A DNA stretch of 64,000 nucleotides from an uncultured Collinsella sp. (GCA_958415625.1 CATYZI010000011.1:1-64000), one strand, 5' to 3'; positions 54,201 to 63,270 are shown, counted from the first letter of the stretch. Program-made: numbers and translations. The notes: generated from the letters alone by a model not told the origin.

Positions 54201-54986
54201 GTGGAAGTCAACGCGCTCCAGTTTGTCCTCATCGTCCTCCTCGCGGGTTTCCGCGCGGTCGATATGTATTCCACCCAGGCGATTCCCTTCATGCACGCGC
54301 TTGTGTGCTGGCTCGCCGGTATCATCCTGGGTGATCCCAACACCGGCCTCATCGTCGGCGGCACCATCCAGCTCATGTCCATGGGCGCCGCGGGCCTGGG
54401 CGGCTCTTCCGCTCCCGACTACGGCATGGCCGGTATGGTCGCCACGGTCACGGCGTGCGTGACCGGCAACGGCGACGTCTCCGTCGGCCTTGCTATCGGC
54501 GTCGTCGTCGCTATGCTCTACGTCCAGCTCGATGTCATCTTCAAGATCTACAACTCCTGGGTCTTCAAGGTCATCCGCGGCTATGCCGTCAAGCGCGACT
54601 ACAAGAAGATGCTCACCTCGTGCTTCCTGTCCCATCTGTGGCTGTTCCTCCAGGGTGCGCTCCCGATGGTCATCGTGCTCGCCTTTGGTAAGTCCGCCGT
54701 CGAGGCCATCAACGCCTTCATGCCCGCTTGGTTCACCGGCGGCCTCTCCATCGCCGCAGGCGTCCTGCCCGTCACCGGCTTCGCGATCTTGCTGACGTTC
54801 ATGCCGGTTAAGAAGTTCTACGCGTTCCTGATCGCCGGTTACGTGCTGGCCGCGTACCTCAACCTCTCCGTCCTGCCCATCGCGCTCCTTGGCGCCGTCG
54901 TCGCCATCGAGTATTTCCGTCTCAAGTCTGAGACCCCGGCCGTCGCCGCCGCTACCGAGATTGGAGGCGAGCTCGAAGATGAGTAA
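54201..54986 (+). CDS. PTS mannose-family EIIC
   Basis: A 261-residue membrane channel component with about seven or eight helices. Family motifs include GLIVGGTIQLMSMGAAGLGG and a conserved acidic/polar loop. The C-terminus is charged and cytoplasmic. The start is probably GTG 54201, with AAAGGTG six bases upstream; a GTG nine bases earlier overlaps that site. The EIID gene starts inside its last codons. Sugar specificity cannot be read from sequence. Confidence 0.93.
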   Translation: MEVNALQFVLIVLLAGFRAVDMYSTQAIPFMHALVCWLAGIILGDPNTGLIVGGTIQLMSMGAAGLGGSSAPDYGMAGMVATVTACVTGNGDVSVGLAIGVVVAMLYVQLDVIFKIYNSWVFKVIRGYAVKRDYKKMLTSCFLSHLWLFLQGALPMVIVLAFGKSAVEAINAFMPAWFTGGLSIAAGVLPVTGFAILLTFMPVKKFYAFLIAGYVLAAYLNLSVLPIALLGAVVAIEYFRLKSETPAVAAATEIGGELEDE

Positions 54987-55860
54987 CTTCTTCAAGCCCA
55001 AAGATTTCAAGGATTTCGATGAGGCACCGGAGCGCAAGCCGCTTCCCGACGGCTCCTATGAGCCCGTGCTGACTGACGAGGATCTCAAGATCTGCTCCCG
55101 TCGCATGTGCCTCATGGACACCGTGTCGTACTCCTACGCCACGCAGAACGCCCCGTGTGCCATGTTCGCCTCGTACTACGCGCTCCGCAAGATCTACGGT
55201 AATGACGAGGATGCTTTCAACACCGCGATTTTGAACCAGCTTGACTGCGTGTTCAACGCCACGCCGCCGGTCTCCGGCCTGCTGCTCGGTGCCGGCCTCG
55301 CCATCGAGGACAAGGGTCACCTCAACGGCATGAATGCCGAGAACGATCTCAAGGTCGGCCTCATGGGTCCCATCTCGGGCATCGGTGACGTCTTCATCTG
55401 GATCCTGCCCATGACGATCCTCGGCTCCATCGCCGGTTACATGGCCCAGCAGGGAAGCCCCGTCGGCATCCTGCTTTGGCTCGCTGTGTGGATTGCCCTG
55501 TACTTCTGGCGAATGCAGAACTACGTCCAGGGCTACAAGGCCGGCGCCTCCGTCGTCACCAAGATGGGCGATAAGCTCAACGTACTGACTGACGCCGCCT
55601 CAATCCTCGGCCTCACTGTGGTGGGTTCGCTCATTTACAGCGCCGTCAAGATCTCCACGCCGCTCACCTTCACCTACGGCGAGATCTCGCTCGGCATCCA
55701 GGAGGGCGTGCTCGATCAGATCTTCCCCAACCTCCTCGCGGTTCTGCTCGCGGTGGTCGTCTACAAGCTGATCAAGAAGGGCGTCAAGCTCAACTGGATC
55801 ATCTTGGGCATTCTGGTCGCGAGTTGCGTCTGCGCCGGTTTTGGAATTCTCGCCGCCTAG
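54979..55860 (+). CDS. PTS mannose-family EIID
   Basis: A 293-residue second membrane component of the Man-family transporter. Typical elements are an N-terminal amphipathic segment, GPISGIGDVFIWILPMT, and MGDKLNVLTDAASILGLTVVGSL near the middle, followed by a C-terminal membrane helix. ATG 54979 overlaps the EIIC stop, implying coupled translation. Some Man-PTS EIIC/EIID pairs are receptors for bacteriocins and phages; whether this one is cannot be judged here. Confidence 0.94.
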   Translation: MSNFFKPKDFKDFDEAPERKPLPDGSYEPVLTDEDLKICSRRMCLMDTVSYSYATQNAPCAMFASYYALRKIYGNDEDAFNTAILNQLDCVFNATPPVSGLLLGAGLAIEDKGHLNGMNAENDLKVGLMGPISGIGDVFIWILPMTILGSIAGYMAQQGSPVGILLWLAVWIALYFWRMQNYVQGYKAGASVVTKMGDKLNVLTDAASILGLTVVGSLIYSAVKISTPLTFTYGEISLGIQEGVLDQIFPNLLAVLLAVVVYKLIKKGVKLNWIILGILVASCVCAGFGILAA

Positions 55861-56077
55861 GCGCCTTCCGTCTGCTTCCTTCCTTTTGCCGGGAGACCCT
55901 TCCCCGGGCCTCCCGGCATGCTGCGGGCGCCATCCCGCGGCAACGGTTCGTATTCGAACCGTTCCATCGCAGCCGCCGCATCTTACCTACACGCCGCGGC
56001 GGCTGCTATGGGATGATTCGTCTAGAGGGCACCCATTGCTGCTTGGTGCTGCCTTCTTCGATTCAAGGAGATAGCTT
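55861..56077 (+). other. Hairpin-rich spacer inside PTS operon
   Basis: A 217-base gap interrupts the otherwise tight operon. GCAGCCGCCGC (55969-55979) and GCGGCGGCTGC (55996-56006) form a strong hairpin, and GGTTCG/CGAACC a smaller one. No good T-run follows, so it may protect the EIIBCD message or set the EIIA level rather than end transcription. Confidence 0.5.
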
Positions 56078-56479
56078 ATGAGACACGTCGTGCTCGCATC
56101 GCATCATCGGTTTGCCCAGGGGCTTGCCGACACGCTTGAATTCCTGGGTGCAAAATGCGACTTTCACGTTATCTGCGCCTATGTCGACGAGCGACCGCTC
56201 GAGCCCCAGGTCGCCGCGGTGTTCGAGCAGTTCGGCCCCGAAGACGAGGTTCTCGTCTTGACCGATATCCTCGCCGGTAGCGTCAACCAGAAGTTTATGC
56301 CCTACGTGGGGCCCAACATCTTTGTGGTCGCTGGTGTGAACGTGGTGCTCGCCATGGAACTCTGCCTGGCGCCTGCTCCGCTCACGGCCGAGGGCATCGA
56401 GGAGGCCATCGCGATGGCCGGGGCATCCATCAAGCTCATCAACACCCTCACCGTCGAGGACGACGAGGACGACGAATAG
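56078..56479 (+). CDS. PTS mannose-family EIIA
   Basis: A 133-residue cytoplasmic phosphocarrier. The probable active histidine is His9 or His10 in VLASHHRFAQGL; family members normally have His-Gly here, so the double His with no Gly is a variation. DILAGSVNQKF is the typical second loop. The C-terminus is strongly acidic (EDDEDDE). ATG 56078 has CAAGGAGA upstream. It accepts phosphate from HPr and passes it to EIIB. Confidence 0.9.
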   Translation: MRHVVLASHHRFAQGLADTLEFLGAKCDFHVICAYVDERPLEPQVAAVFEQFGPEDEVLVLTDILAGSVNQKFMPYVGPNIFVVAGVNVVLAMELCLAPAPLTAEGIEEAIAMAGASIKLINTLTVEDDEDDE

Positions 56480-56488
56480 CTCATCTTC

Positions 56489-56522
56489 GGGCGCGATCGG
56501 TTTGGTTCCGCGCGCCTTTTTC
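56489..56522 (+). terminator. Weak hairpin after EIIA
   Basis: GGGCGCG pairs with CGCGCC across about 17 bases, followed by TTTTTC. It probably allows partial read-through to the Nif3-like gene. Confidence 0.5.
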
Positions 56523-56550
56523 TGCCCCCGTGGATTGAAAGGAAGAGACC

Positions 56551-57417
56551 ATGCTCATCAGCGAGGTTATCCAGCATGTCAAGGACTATTGCGGCGGCAT
56601 CGATTCATTCACCGGCAAGCCGATCGATGAGGAGACCACCCGCGACAAGGTGCTCTACGGCGACACCGACCAGGAGTGCACGGGAATCGTGACGTGTATC
56701 TGGCCCACGGTTGACATCATCAAGAAGGCGCGTGAGCTCGGCGCCAACTGTATCATCAGCCACGAGGCCATTTTCTGGAACCACGGCGACCATCAGGATG
56801 CGGTGGGCGGCACGGCGGTGTTCAAGGCCAAGAAGGAATTGCTTGACGACTGGGGCGGAGCGGTCTGGCGCTGCCATGACTTCATCCATTCCCGCGTGCC
56901 CGTTGATACGGATGGCGCCATGGCGGACGGCATCTTCTACGGCCTGGCCGCCAAGCTCGGTTGGCTCGACTACCGCGTGGGCGATGATAAGGGCTTCTGC
57001 CTCGAGTATGAGGTCCCGGAGACGGATGCGACCGAGCTGGCCCGCGAGCTGGTCGCGAAACTCGATCTCAACGGTACCCGCATCACGGGCGACCCGCATG
57101 CCCGCGTGCGCCGTGTGCGCATCCCGATGCATGTGACGGGCGAGGCCAAAAGCGACACGCACGAGATCAACGAGACGGACGCCCGCGGCGACGATTGCCT
57201 CATGACCATGGAGTTCATCGATTTCACCACGTGCGAGTACATCCGCGATGCGGGGATGCTTGGGCAGAACAGGTGCGCCATCACCATCGGCCACTTCAAC
57301 CTTGAGGAGCCGGGGATGGAGTATATGGTGGGTTGGCTGCCCGACGCGCTCGGGACCGACGCGGTGCCGGCGACGTTCGTGCGCATGGAGGACACGTACC
57401 GCTACGTCGTCGCTTAG
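56551..57417 (+). CDS. Nif3-like dinuclear-metal protein
   Basis: A 288-residue cytoplasmic protein of the Nif3/YbgI family, which binds two metal ions and forms hexamers; family activities are unclear, with GTP cyclohydrolase-like and hydrolase roles proposed. The metal-binding pattern is visible: CIISHEAIFW near the start and GHFNLEEPGMEYMV near the end. Its sequence departs from the housekeeping form: a long WNHGDHQD segment and no inserted PII-like domain. ATG 56551 follows GAAAGGAAGAG. Its place in the PTS operon suggests it acts on the imported compound or a product. Confidence 0.78.
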   Translation: MLISEVIQHVKDYCGGIDSFTGKPIDEETTRDKVLYGDTDQECTGIVTCIWPTVDIIKKARELGANCIISHEAIFWNHGDHQDAVGGTAVFKAKKELLDDWGGAVWRCHDFIHSRVPVDTDGAMADGIFYGLAAKLGWLDYRVGDDKGFCLEYEVPETDATELARELVAKLDLNGTRITGDPHARVRRVRIPMHVTGEAKSDTHEINETDARGDDCLMTMEFIDFTTCEYIRDAGMLGQNRCAITIGHFNLEEPGMEYMVGWLPDALGTDAVPATFVRMEDTYRYVVA

Positions 57418-57432
57418 CGGATGGGAGAGCGT

Positions 57433-57467
57433 GCCCGGGCGGCTTTGCAGCCGATCCGGGCTTTTTT
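57433..57467 (+). terminator. Intra-operon terminator
   Basis: GCCCGG and CCGGGC outer arms with an inner GGCT/AGCC hairpin, followed by TTTTTT. It stands only 15 bases before the next start codon, so it may attenuate rather than fully stop transcription. Confidence 0.75.
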
Positions 57468-57481
57468 GAACGGAGGAAGCT

Positions 57482-58714
57482 ATGAGGGCTGCAAGTGTTT
57501 CCGTCGATATCACGCCCCAGGGTAAATTTTGGATGGAGGGCTATATCCATCCCATTCGAAAGGAGCCCGGACTCGGCGTACACGATATGCCGCGAGCGAC
57601 GCTGCTGCTCGTTGAGGTCGCTCATCGCGAGGCCCTGTTCGTCTCAATCGACGTCTGTATCCTCACGGCCGGGACGACTGACGCGATGAGGAAGGGCTTG
57701 TCGAGCTTGCTGGGAATTGAGGCGGAGCGCATCGTCATCAACTCGATCCACACGCATTCCGCCGCCAACGGGTTCGAGGGCGATGGGGCCATGGGTATAC
57801 CGACGACGCCAGGCTACGTCGAGTATGTGACCGGTCTGGTGCTCCAAGCTGCGACGCGGCTTCGCGACCGCGAGCATGAGGTCGAGGCCCAGATGCTCTT
57901 GCGTCATGTGCGCGGCTGGTATTCGAACCGCAACGATACCGAGCTTCCGTTCGATGACGAGGCGTTTGTACTGCGCTTTGTGGATGCGGGCGGCTCCGTG
58001 GTGGGCGCGATGCTCAATTTCAACTGCCATGCAACGGTGGTCGGCCCCGCCAATCGCTTGCTCACGACCGATGTCCAGGGCGGCGTGCGCGACGAGCTCG
58101 TCGACTGGATCGGCTGCGTGCCCTATATCTTCACGGGCGCCTCGGGCGACTTAGGCAATCGTCAGTTCCGCCAGGGCAACGATTTCGCCGAGCTCAGGCG
58201 CATCGTCAACGGTATCGCGGGCGAGATCATGAAGGGCTCGTTCGAGCCGGTCGAGCTCTCGGCTCCCGAGGTGAGCCGCTTCGAGCATCATGTCCACTAC
58301 AACAACGAGCAGTTCTATCCCGAGTACCAAAAGCAGCTGGATGAGGTGCTCGAGGTGCTTGCCAACAACCCCACGTTCGACGAGAAGAAACTCGCCGACA
58401 CCGAGAAAATGATGCTCGAGGGGCAGCTGACCCGCCATGAGATGGATTTTACGGTCGAGATGACCACGCTCGACTTTGGCGGCGTGGTGTTCGTGACCTT
58501 CCCGGGCGAGCTGGCAAGCGAGCTCGGTGGCATGATCAAGGGAGCGTTCGAGGACACGGGAAAACACACGGTGGTGATCGGCTACGCCAATGATTATCAG
58601 GGCTACTTCGTTGCGGCGCATACCTATGGCGGCACGAGCTACGAGAGTTATGTGACGCAGATGCCCAAGGGTTGGACCGAGGAGATGCTCGAGGCCTATC
58701 GGGAGCAGTTGTGA
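57482..58714 (+). CDS. Neutral/alkaline ceramidase-like hydrolase, cytosolic
   Basis: A 410-residue protein similar to the N-terminal catalytic domain of neutral/alkaline ceramidases, which are zinc amidases. Probable zinc ligands are His90 and His92 in NSIHTHSAANG and His183 in FNCHATVVGP; TGASGDLGNRQF and VVFVTFPGELASELG follow, with YANDYQGYFVA near the end. There is no signal peptide, unlike secreted ceramidases, and the C-terminal beta domain is missing. It therefore probably cleaves an amide in a small molecule inside the cell, perhaps the PTS-imported compound. GGAGGAAG precedes ATG 57482. Confidence 0.82.
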   Translation: MRAASVSVDITPQGKFWMEGYIHPIRKEPGLGVHDMPRATLLLVEVAHREALFVSIDVCILTAGTTDAMRKGLSSLLGIEAERIVINSIHTHSAANGFEGDGAMGIPTTPGYVEYVTGLVLQAATRLRDREHEVEAQMLLRHVRGWYSNRNDTELPFDDEAFVLRFVDAGGSVVGAMLNFNCHATVVGPANRLLTTDVQGGVRDELVDWIGCVPYIFTGASGDLGNRQFRQGNDFAELRRIVNGIAGEIMKGSFEPVELSAPEVSRFEHHVHYNNEQFYPEYQKQLDEVLEVLANNPTFDEKKLADTEKMMLEGQLTRHEMDFTVEMTTLDFGGVVFVTFPGELASELGGMIKGAFEDTGKHTVVIGYANDYQGYFVAAHTYGGTSYESYVTQMPKGWTEEMLEAYREQL

Positions 58715-59550
58715 CGGTGCCGGGTGCGATCGGACTGCAGCCGGGCGAGCTCGCGGTCGGATTCTTCGATGTCGACGGAACGCTCGTCTATCGCGATCCG
58801 GAGACGGGCCCCGGTAGTGTTCCGAGTGCGCGGGTGTGCGAGGCAATCCGGGCGTTTGCCGATGCCGGTGGGATTCCCATCATCGCGTCGGGACGTGCCA
58901 TGCCCGGGCTCGTCCAGCTGTTCGACCTGCTGCCTTTCCGTGGTTGCGTGAGCTTGGACGGCGCGTATGTCCAGCTCGACGGCGAGGTTATCGCCGACCG
59001 GTGCTTCGACCGGGTTACGTTGGAGCGTATGGTTTCCGAGATGCTCCGATGCGGTATGGCTGCCTTTTTCGAGGGGACGGACGGATGCGTGGAACTCTCA
59101 CCCACAGGACAAAGCCTATATGACTGGGGTGAGGTGGCACGGGGTCTGGATGGCATGGCGCGCGCCAACCCGACGCTGCGCTTCGGCAAGGTCGATTTCA
59201 CCAATGAGGCCATGCCGGCGTTTCAAAGGAGTGGGTTCCTCCAGCGTGAGTTCGGCTATTACGATGTGGGCGACGGCTGCCATGAAATTGTGATGCCGGG
59301 TGTCGACAAGGGGTCGGGCTTGCGGCTGTTGACGGAGAGAATCGAGTCCTGTTTGACGGATGGGTTTCGAGGGGTTCGAACGTATGCGTTCGGCGACTCG
59401 GAAAACGACCTTGCCATGCTCGAGGCGGCTGATGTTGCCATCGCAATGGGACAGGCTGCGCGGCATGTTCAGGATGCCGCGGATTACGTGACCGATACGT
59501 GCGCCGACGACGGTGTGGCGACGGCGCTGAAGCATCTCTTCCTTATTTGA
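58711..59550 (+). CDS. HAD-IIB (Cof-like) phosphatase, PTS-linked
   Basis: A 279-residue haloacid-dehalogenase-superfamily hydrolase of the Cof type. Motif I is FFDVDGTLVYRD, motif II lies in IIASGRAMPG, the motif III Lys is probably that in MPGVDKGSG, and motif IV is AFGDSENDLAMLEAA. Members remove phosphate from sugar phosphates and related compounds. GTG 58711 has GGGAG five bases upstream and overlaps the previous stop by four bases, so it is translated with the ceramidase-like gene. It probably dephosphorylates a product of the pathway. A paralogue lies at 62250. Confidence 0.92.
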   Translation: MTVPGAIGLQPGELAVGFFDVDGTLVYRDPETGPGSVPSARVCEAIRAFADAGGIPIIASGRAMPGLVQLFDLLPFRGCVSLDGAYVQLDGEVIADRCFDRVTLERMVSEMLRCGMAAFFEGTDGCVELSPTGQSLYDWGEVARGLDGMARANPTLRFGKVDFTNEAMPAFQRSGFLQREFGYYDVGDGCHEIVMPGVDKGSGLRLLTERIESCLTDGFRGVRTYAFGDSENDLAMLEAADVAIAMGQAARHVQDAADYVTDTCADDGVATALKHLFLI

Positions 59551-59555
59551 GAAAT

Positions 59556-59590
59556 GGGACAACAACTCCGAGTTGTTTGTCCCGTTTTTT
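59556..59590 (+). terminator. Terminator of PTS operon
   Basis: GGGACAACAACT pairs with AGTTGTTTGTCCC (one bulge) across CCG, followed by GTTTTTT. It also lies just after the stop of the convergent methyltransferase gene. Confidence 0.85.
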
Positions 59591-59594
59591 GCGG

Positions 59595-62174
59595 CTAGCT
59601 GCGGTGTTTTGGCTTGCTGGCGTAGAACTTCTTCTTTTTGGGTTTGCCGGCGGGGGAGGGTTTGCCGGTGCCGTGCGGCTTGCCGTCGCCGTGCGGCTTG
59701 CCGTCGCCGGCGTGTGCGTGGGCGGGCGCCGCTGCGCGAGGCTTGCGGGCCTCGGGGTTGCGCAGCTCCTCGACGCGCTCGGCAATTTCCTCGGCACTAA
59801 AGCCGACCTCGGCCATGGCGTCCTCGATGGGCAGGCGGCGCACGATGTAACAGTGGTGCACCTTCTGGTTGCGTGCGAAGTCCTCGGGGATGGTCTGCGC
59901 CGTAATGTCCTGTAGTACCACGCCCGCACGCGCGAGCTTGCGCGTCTCGGGGCGGAAGCCGCGCAGGTTGCAGCTAAAGATGGCATGGCCACCCTGCGTG
60001 AGCAGGCGCGATACGCCGGCCAGCAGCTCAGCGTGGTCGCGCTGGACATCCCAGGTGCGGCGGCCCATCTTGGACGAGTTCGAGAACGTGGGCGGGTCGA
60101 CAAAGATCAGGTCCCAGCGGTTGCGCGTCTGGCGCTGGTCGCGAATCCAGGTGAGCACGTCGTCGCGCACAAAGTGATGCTGCGGCCCCACAAAACCGTT
60201 CTGGCGCATGTTGCGCTCGGCCCAGTCCAGGTAGGTGTTCGAGAGGTCGACCGTCACGGTCTCCTCGACGCCACCATCGGCCGCGTAGCAGGTGGCGGTG
60301 CCGGTGTAGGCGAACAGGTTGAGGAAACGGCGCGCTTGCTTGGCGTGCTCGCGTACCAGGTTGCGGGTGACGCGGTGGTCCAGGAAGATGCCCACATCCA
60401 GGTAGTCGTCAAAGTTGACGGCAAAGGTAAGGCCGCCCTCCTCGATGAGCGGCAGACGGCGGCGTGCGATGTTGGCGCGCTCGCCCGAGCCGCCCTTGCC
60501 GGCGCCCTGCTTGCCGTACTGCGAGCCGCCGCGCGAGCGCATGCGGGCTTTGGCATGCACATGCTCGGCGGGGACATCCAGGATGCGCGGCGCGATGGCC
60601 AAGATGTCGAGCATGCGGGCCTGAGCCAGCGCGGGGTCGATGGTCTTGGGTGCGGCGTATTCGGCGATGACGAGCCAGCGGCCCGGGGTCTGCGGGCAGC
60701 CCTCGTACAGATCGATGGCGGCAGAGTAGTCGGGCAGGTCGGCATCGTAGACGCGGTAGCAGCTCACGCCCTCGCGCTTGGCCCACTTGCGGCGCAGACG
60801 GGCATTCTTGCGCAGGCGGTTGGCGAACTGCTCGGACTCGGGGATGAGCACGGGCAGCGGCTTGCCGTCGCCCAGGTCGAGCATGGCGGCAGGCTCGGGC
60901 ATGGGGGTGCCGGCGGCTTCGTCTTGAGCGTCTACGGTCTGCTCCTCGACATCTGCGCTGGTCGCAGCTTCAAATGCCGCGGCGGCGTGGTCGAGCGAGG
61001 GCCAAACCTCAATAGTTGCCTCTTCATTATTGGGCATGACGGCAATGGAGCGCGCGGGCTCGGCATGGAGTGCGCGGGCCATAAGGCCATCGCGGGTGAG
61101 CGCGGCGACCGGTGCGGCGATAAGCTCGGGCGCGCGGCGCAGCTCGCCGACCAGCGTCATGGCGTCGTGCATGAGTGAAAGCGGTGTCTCGGTGGTGTCT
61201 GCGACTACGGCGGCTCCGGCGACGGCGCCGGCATGGTCCAGCACGGTGGCGGACTTGGCGGCGCAAAAGTCGACAAAACGCTTGTAGCCGGCGCACTTGA
61301 CCATGCGCTCGGCAGTCTTGCGGGCGGCGGGGTCGATGTCTACGGCCACGATGCGCGCCTGGCGCTCGCGCGCTGCCGTCTCGCGCTCGCGCGCCTCGGC
61401 AAGCAGCTGCTCCCACAGGGCGGCGTCGTGTAGCTGCCAGCCCTCAAAGCCCCAGCGCTCGCGTGCGGCGCCCGGGGCGCGGTTGGTCAGAATGTTCACG
61501 GCCTCCAGCAGCAGACCGCCGCCGGCGCATGAGGCATCGATCAGCGTGGGAAGGGCTTCATTCTCGTAATCGTCAGCCGTTAACTCGCGCTCGCACAGTG
61601 CGGTCCAGCCGACCTGCGCCAGCACCAGGGCGGCGTAGTCGGGGCGCAGCACGTGCGTACCCTCGCCGGCGCGGGTCGCTGCGGGCGGCAGACGCTTGAA
61701 CAGCGGATCGCCCGAAAGGTCCAGGCTGATGCTCGCGCGGCGCTGACGCAGCGAAAGCAGCAGGTGAACATCGGGATCGGTGGCGTTGACATCGGCGCGA
61801 CGGCCCGTGGTTTCGGCCAAGCGGTCGCACAATGCGTCCTTGGCGCGCAGGGCCGAGAAGCGCGTGTTGCGCAGCTGCTCGGTCACGCCGCGGGCGGTGA
61901 TGGCAATGGTGGCGCCGGGGCGGACGATGTTCTCCCAGGCGATGTCGTAAACGCTATCGTACAGCTCATCGGCATCCTGCGCCTCAAAGCGCCCGAGCAC
62001 CGCAAACACGCGGCTCGCTAGGCGCGACCACAGACAGGCGCGGTAGCCTTCTTCGAGCTCGCCCTCAAACGTGGCGCGGCCCTTCAGCCGGCGAACATGC
62101 GAAAGCCCGAGGCGTTTAAGCTCATCGGCGAGTACGGACTCAAAGCCCTCGGGGCAGCTTGCGTAAAATTCCAT
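59595..62174 (-). CDS. rlmL: RlmKL-like bifunctional 23S rRNA methyltransferase
   Basis: An 859-residue enzyme with the RlmKL layout: THUMP domain (residues about 1-155), RlmL-type N2-guanine methyltransferase domain (GTHVLRPDYAALVLAQVGW, DASCAGGGLLLEAVNI), a poorly conserved linker and an RlmK-type N7-guanine methyltransferase domain (NLFAYTGTATCYAADGG, FVDPPTFSNS). It should modify two guanosines in the peptidyl transferase region. The middle linker (about 395-445) is Ala/Glu-rich. The tail carries the repeat GDGKPHGDGKPHGTGKP and a basic KPKKKK end. ATG 62174 has GAGAGG upstream. Confidence 0.92.
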   Translation of the reverse strand: MEFYASCPEGFESVLADELKRLGLSHVRRLKGRATFEGELEEGYRACLWSRLASRVFAVLGRFEAQDADELYDSVYDIAWENIVRPGATIAITARGVTEQLRNTRFSALRAKDALCDRLAETTGRRADVNATDPDVHLLLSLRQRRASISLDLSGDPLFKRLPPAATRAGEGTHVLRPDYAALVLAQVGWTALCERELTADDYENEALPTLIDASCAGGGLLLEAVNILTNRAPGAARERWGFEGWQLHDAALWEQLLAEARERETAARERQARIVAVDIDPAARKTAERMVKCAGYKRFVDFCAAKSATVLDHAGAVAGAAVVADTTETPLSLMHDAMTLVGELRRAPELIAAPVAALTRDGLMARALHAEPARSIAVMPNNEEATIEVWPSLDHAAAAFEAATSADVEEQTVDAQDEAAGTPMPEPAAMLDLGDGKPLPVLIPESEQFANRLRKNARLRRKWAKREGVSCYRVYDADLPDYSAAIDLYEGCPQTPGRWLVIAEYAAPKTIDPALAQARMLDILAIAPRILDVPAEHVHAKARMRSRGGSQYGKQGAGKGGSGERANIARRRLPLIEEGGLTFAVNFDDYLDVGIFLDHRVTRNLVREHAKQARRFLNLFAYTGTATCYAADGGVEETVTVDLSNTYLDWAERNMRQNGFVGPQHHFVRDDVLTWIRDQRQTRNRWDLIFVDPPTFSNSSKMGRRTWDVQRDHAELLAGVSRLLTQGGHAIFSCNLRGFRPETRKLARAGVVLQDITAQTIPEDFARNQKVHHCYIVRRLPIEDAMAEVGFSAEEIAERVEELRNPEARKPRAAAPAHAHAGDGKPHGDGKPHGTGKPSPAGKPKKKKFYASKPKHRS
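59670..59705. repeat. 18-bp tandem repeat in rlmL
   Basis: GCCGTGCGGCTTGCCGTC is perfectly duplicated (59670-59687, 59688-59705), giving two GDGKPH units in the protein tail, with a degenerate third unit beside them. It is in frame, so copy-number change would only lengthen or shorten the tail. Confidence 0.85.
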
Positions 62175-62249
62175 GGGTGACCTCTCTGGTTGCGTCGCTC
62201 CATTATATGATGGATGCCTCGTCTGCCCTTATCCTCGAAAGGAACTCAT

Positions 62250-63077
62250 ATGATTGATGCGTGCCCCGATTCCGCCGTGCTCTTTTTTGACGTGGACGGC
62301 ACGCTGACGTCGTTCGATCCCGACGATATGACCGATAAGGACTTCAATGCAGTCCATCCGTCGAAGGCTGTTGTCGATGCATTTGGTCGCCTGCGCAATG
62401 CGGGTCACCAGGCATTTATCTGCACGGGTCGTCCCTTGTGGCTGATTGCCGATGGCCTGCGCGCGCTGAACCCGGCGGGTGTCGTTGCCATGGCGGGAGC
62501 GACGCTCGAGGTCGAGGGCCGCGTGGTGCATGAGGACTGCTTTGACGAGGACGTTATTGAGGAGCTTGCGCGCCGTATGGCCGCGGCAGGGATTGAGGCC
62601 TTTTTCGAGACCAACGTGGCTACTTTTGCCCTGGAACCCGCGGGTGTTGAGCAGTCGTCTCTGATCGGCACTTCTGTGGTGCACAGCACCGAGGAAATGC
62701 GCGTCGACGGCAGTCTGCGCGTGGGCAAGGTGTGCATCGTCGCGAGCGACCTGGCTCGCGTAGCCAACGATGATGGCTTTATCGATCGCGAGTTTGAGTT
62801 GTGCAACACCGGTGGTCAGAATCGCGAGCTGAGCCCCAAGGGCATTGACAAGGGCGTGGGCGTGGCGCGAGCGCTGGAATACCTGGGTCGCACCGGCAAC
62901 GCGCGCACCTTTGGCTTTGGTGATTCCGGCAACGACCTGGGCATGCTCGCTGCGGTCGAGACGGCTGTCGCCATGGGCAACGCCATGCCTGAGGTCAAGG
63001 CGGTCGCCGACTACGTGACCGACGATGTCGCACACGACGGCACCGTCACAGCGATGCAGCATTTCGGCCTCATCTAA
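62250..63077 (+). CDS. HAD-IIB (Cof-like) phosphatase
   Basis: A 275-residue HAD hydrolase with motif I FFDVDGTLTSFD, motif II ICTGRPLWL, Lys in PKGIDKGVG and motif IV FGFGDSGNDLGMLAA. It is clearly a paralogue of the protein at 58711-59550; both share the closing pattern ADYVTD...DG...A..H...I. ATG 62250 follows AAAGGAA. It is divergent from rlmL and not part of the PTS operon. Probable substrate is a small sugar phosphate. Confidence 0.92.
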   Translation: MIDACPDSAVLFFDVDGTLTSFDPDDMTDKDFNAVHPSKAVVDAFGRLRNAGHQAFICTGRPLWLIADGLRALNPAGVVAMAGATLEVEGRVVHEDCFDEDVIEELARRMAAAGIEAFFETNVATFALEPAGVEQSSLIGTSVVHSTEEMRVDGSLRVGKVCIVASDLARVANDDGFIDREFELCNTGGQNRELSPKGIDKGVGVARALEYLGRTGNARTFGFGDSGNDLGMLAAVETAVAMGNAMPEVKAVADYVTDDVAHDGTVTAMQHFGLI

Positions 63078-63149
63078 TGAATCCCGCGTTCTGACGTTTG
63101 CCCAAACTGCGACTCTTTGCTTTTGCATGCTCAATCGATTTATCAATCC

Positions 63150-63165
63150 AAACACTGAGGTGTTT
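63150..63165. promoter_or_regulatory. AAACAC-GTGTTT dyad before transaldolase-family gene
   Basis: AAACAC-TGAG-GTGTTT is a perfect 6-base dyad about 105 bases before the start codon, with TATACC close downstream. It could be an operator; no regulator can be assigned. Confidence 0.35.
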
Positions 63166-63270
63166 ATACCGTTCGCCGAGAAGATAAAAAACCGCAGCTC
63201 ACGCCTTGATAAACGTAGGTAAAGTGTTTAGCAGTTTACCGGCCTTATGCAAGCGAAAGGAATCAGGCAG

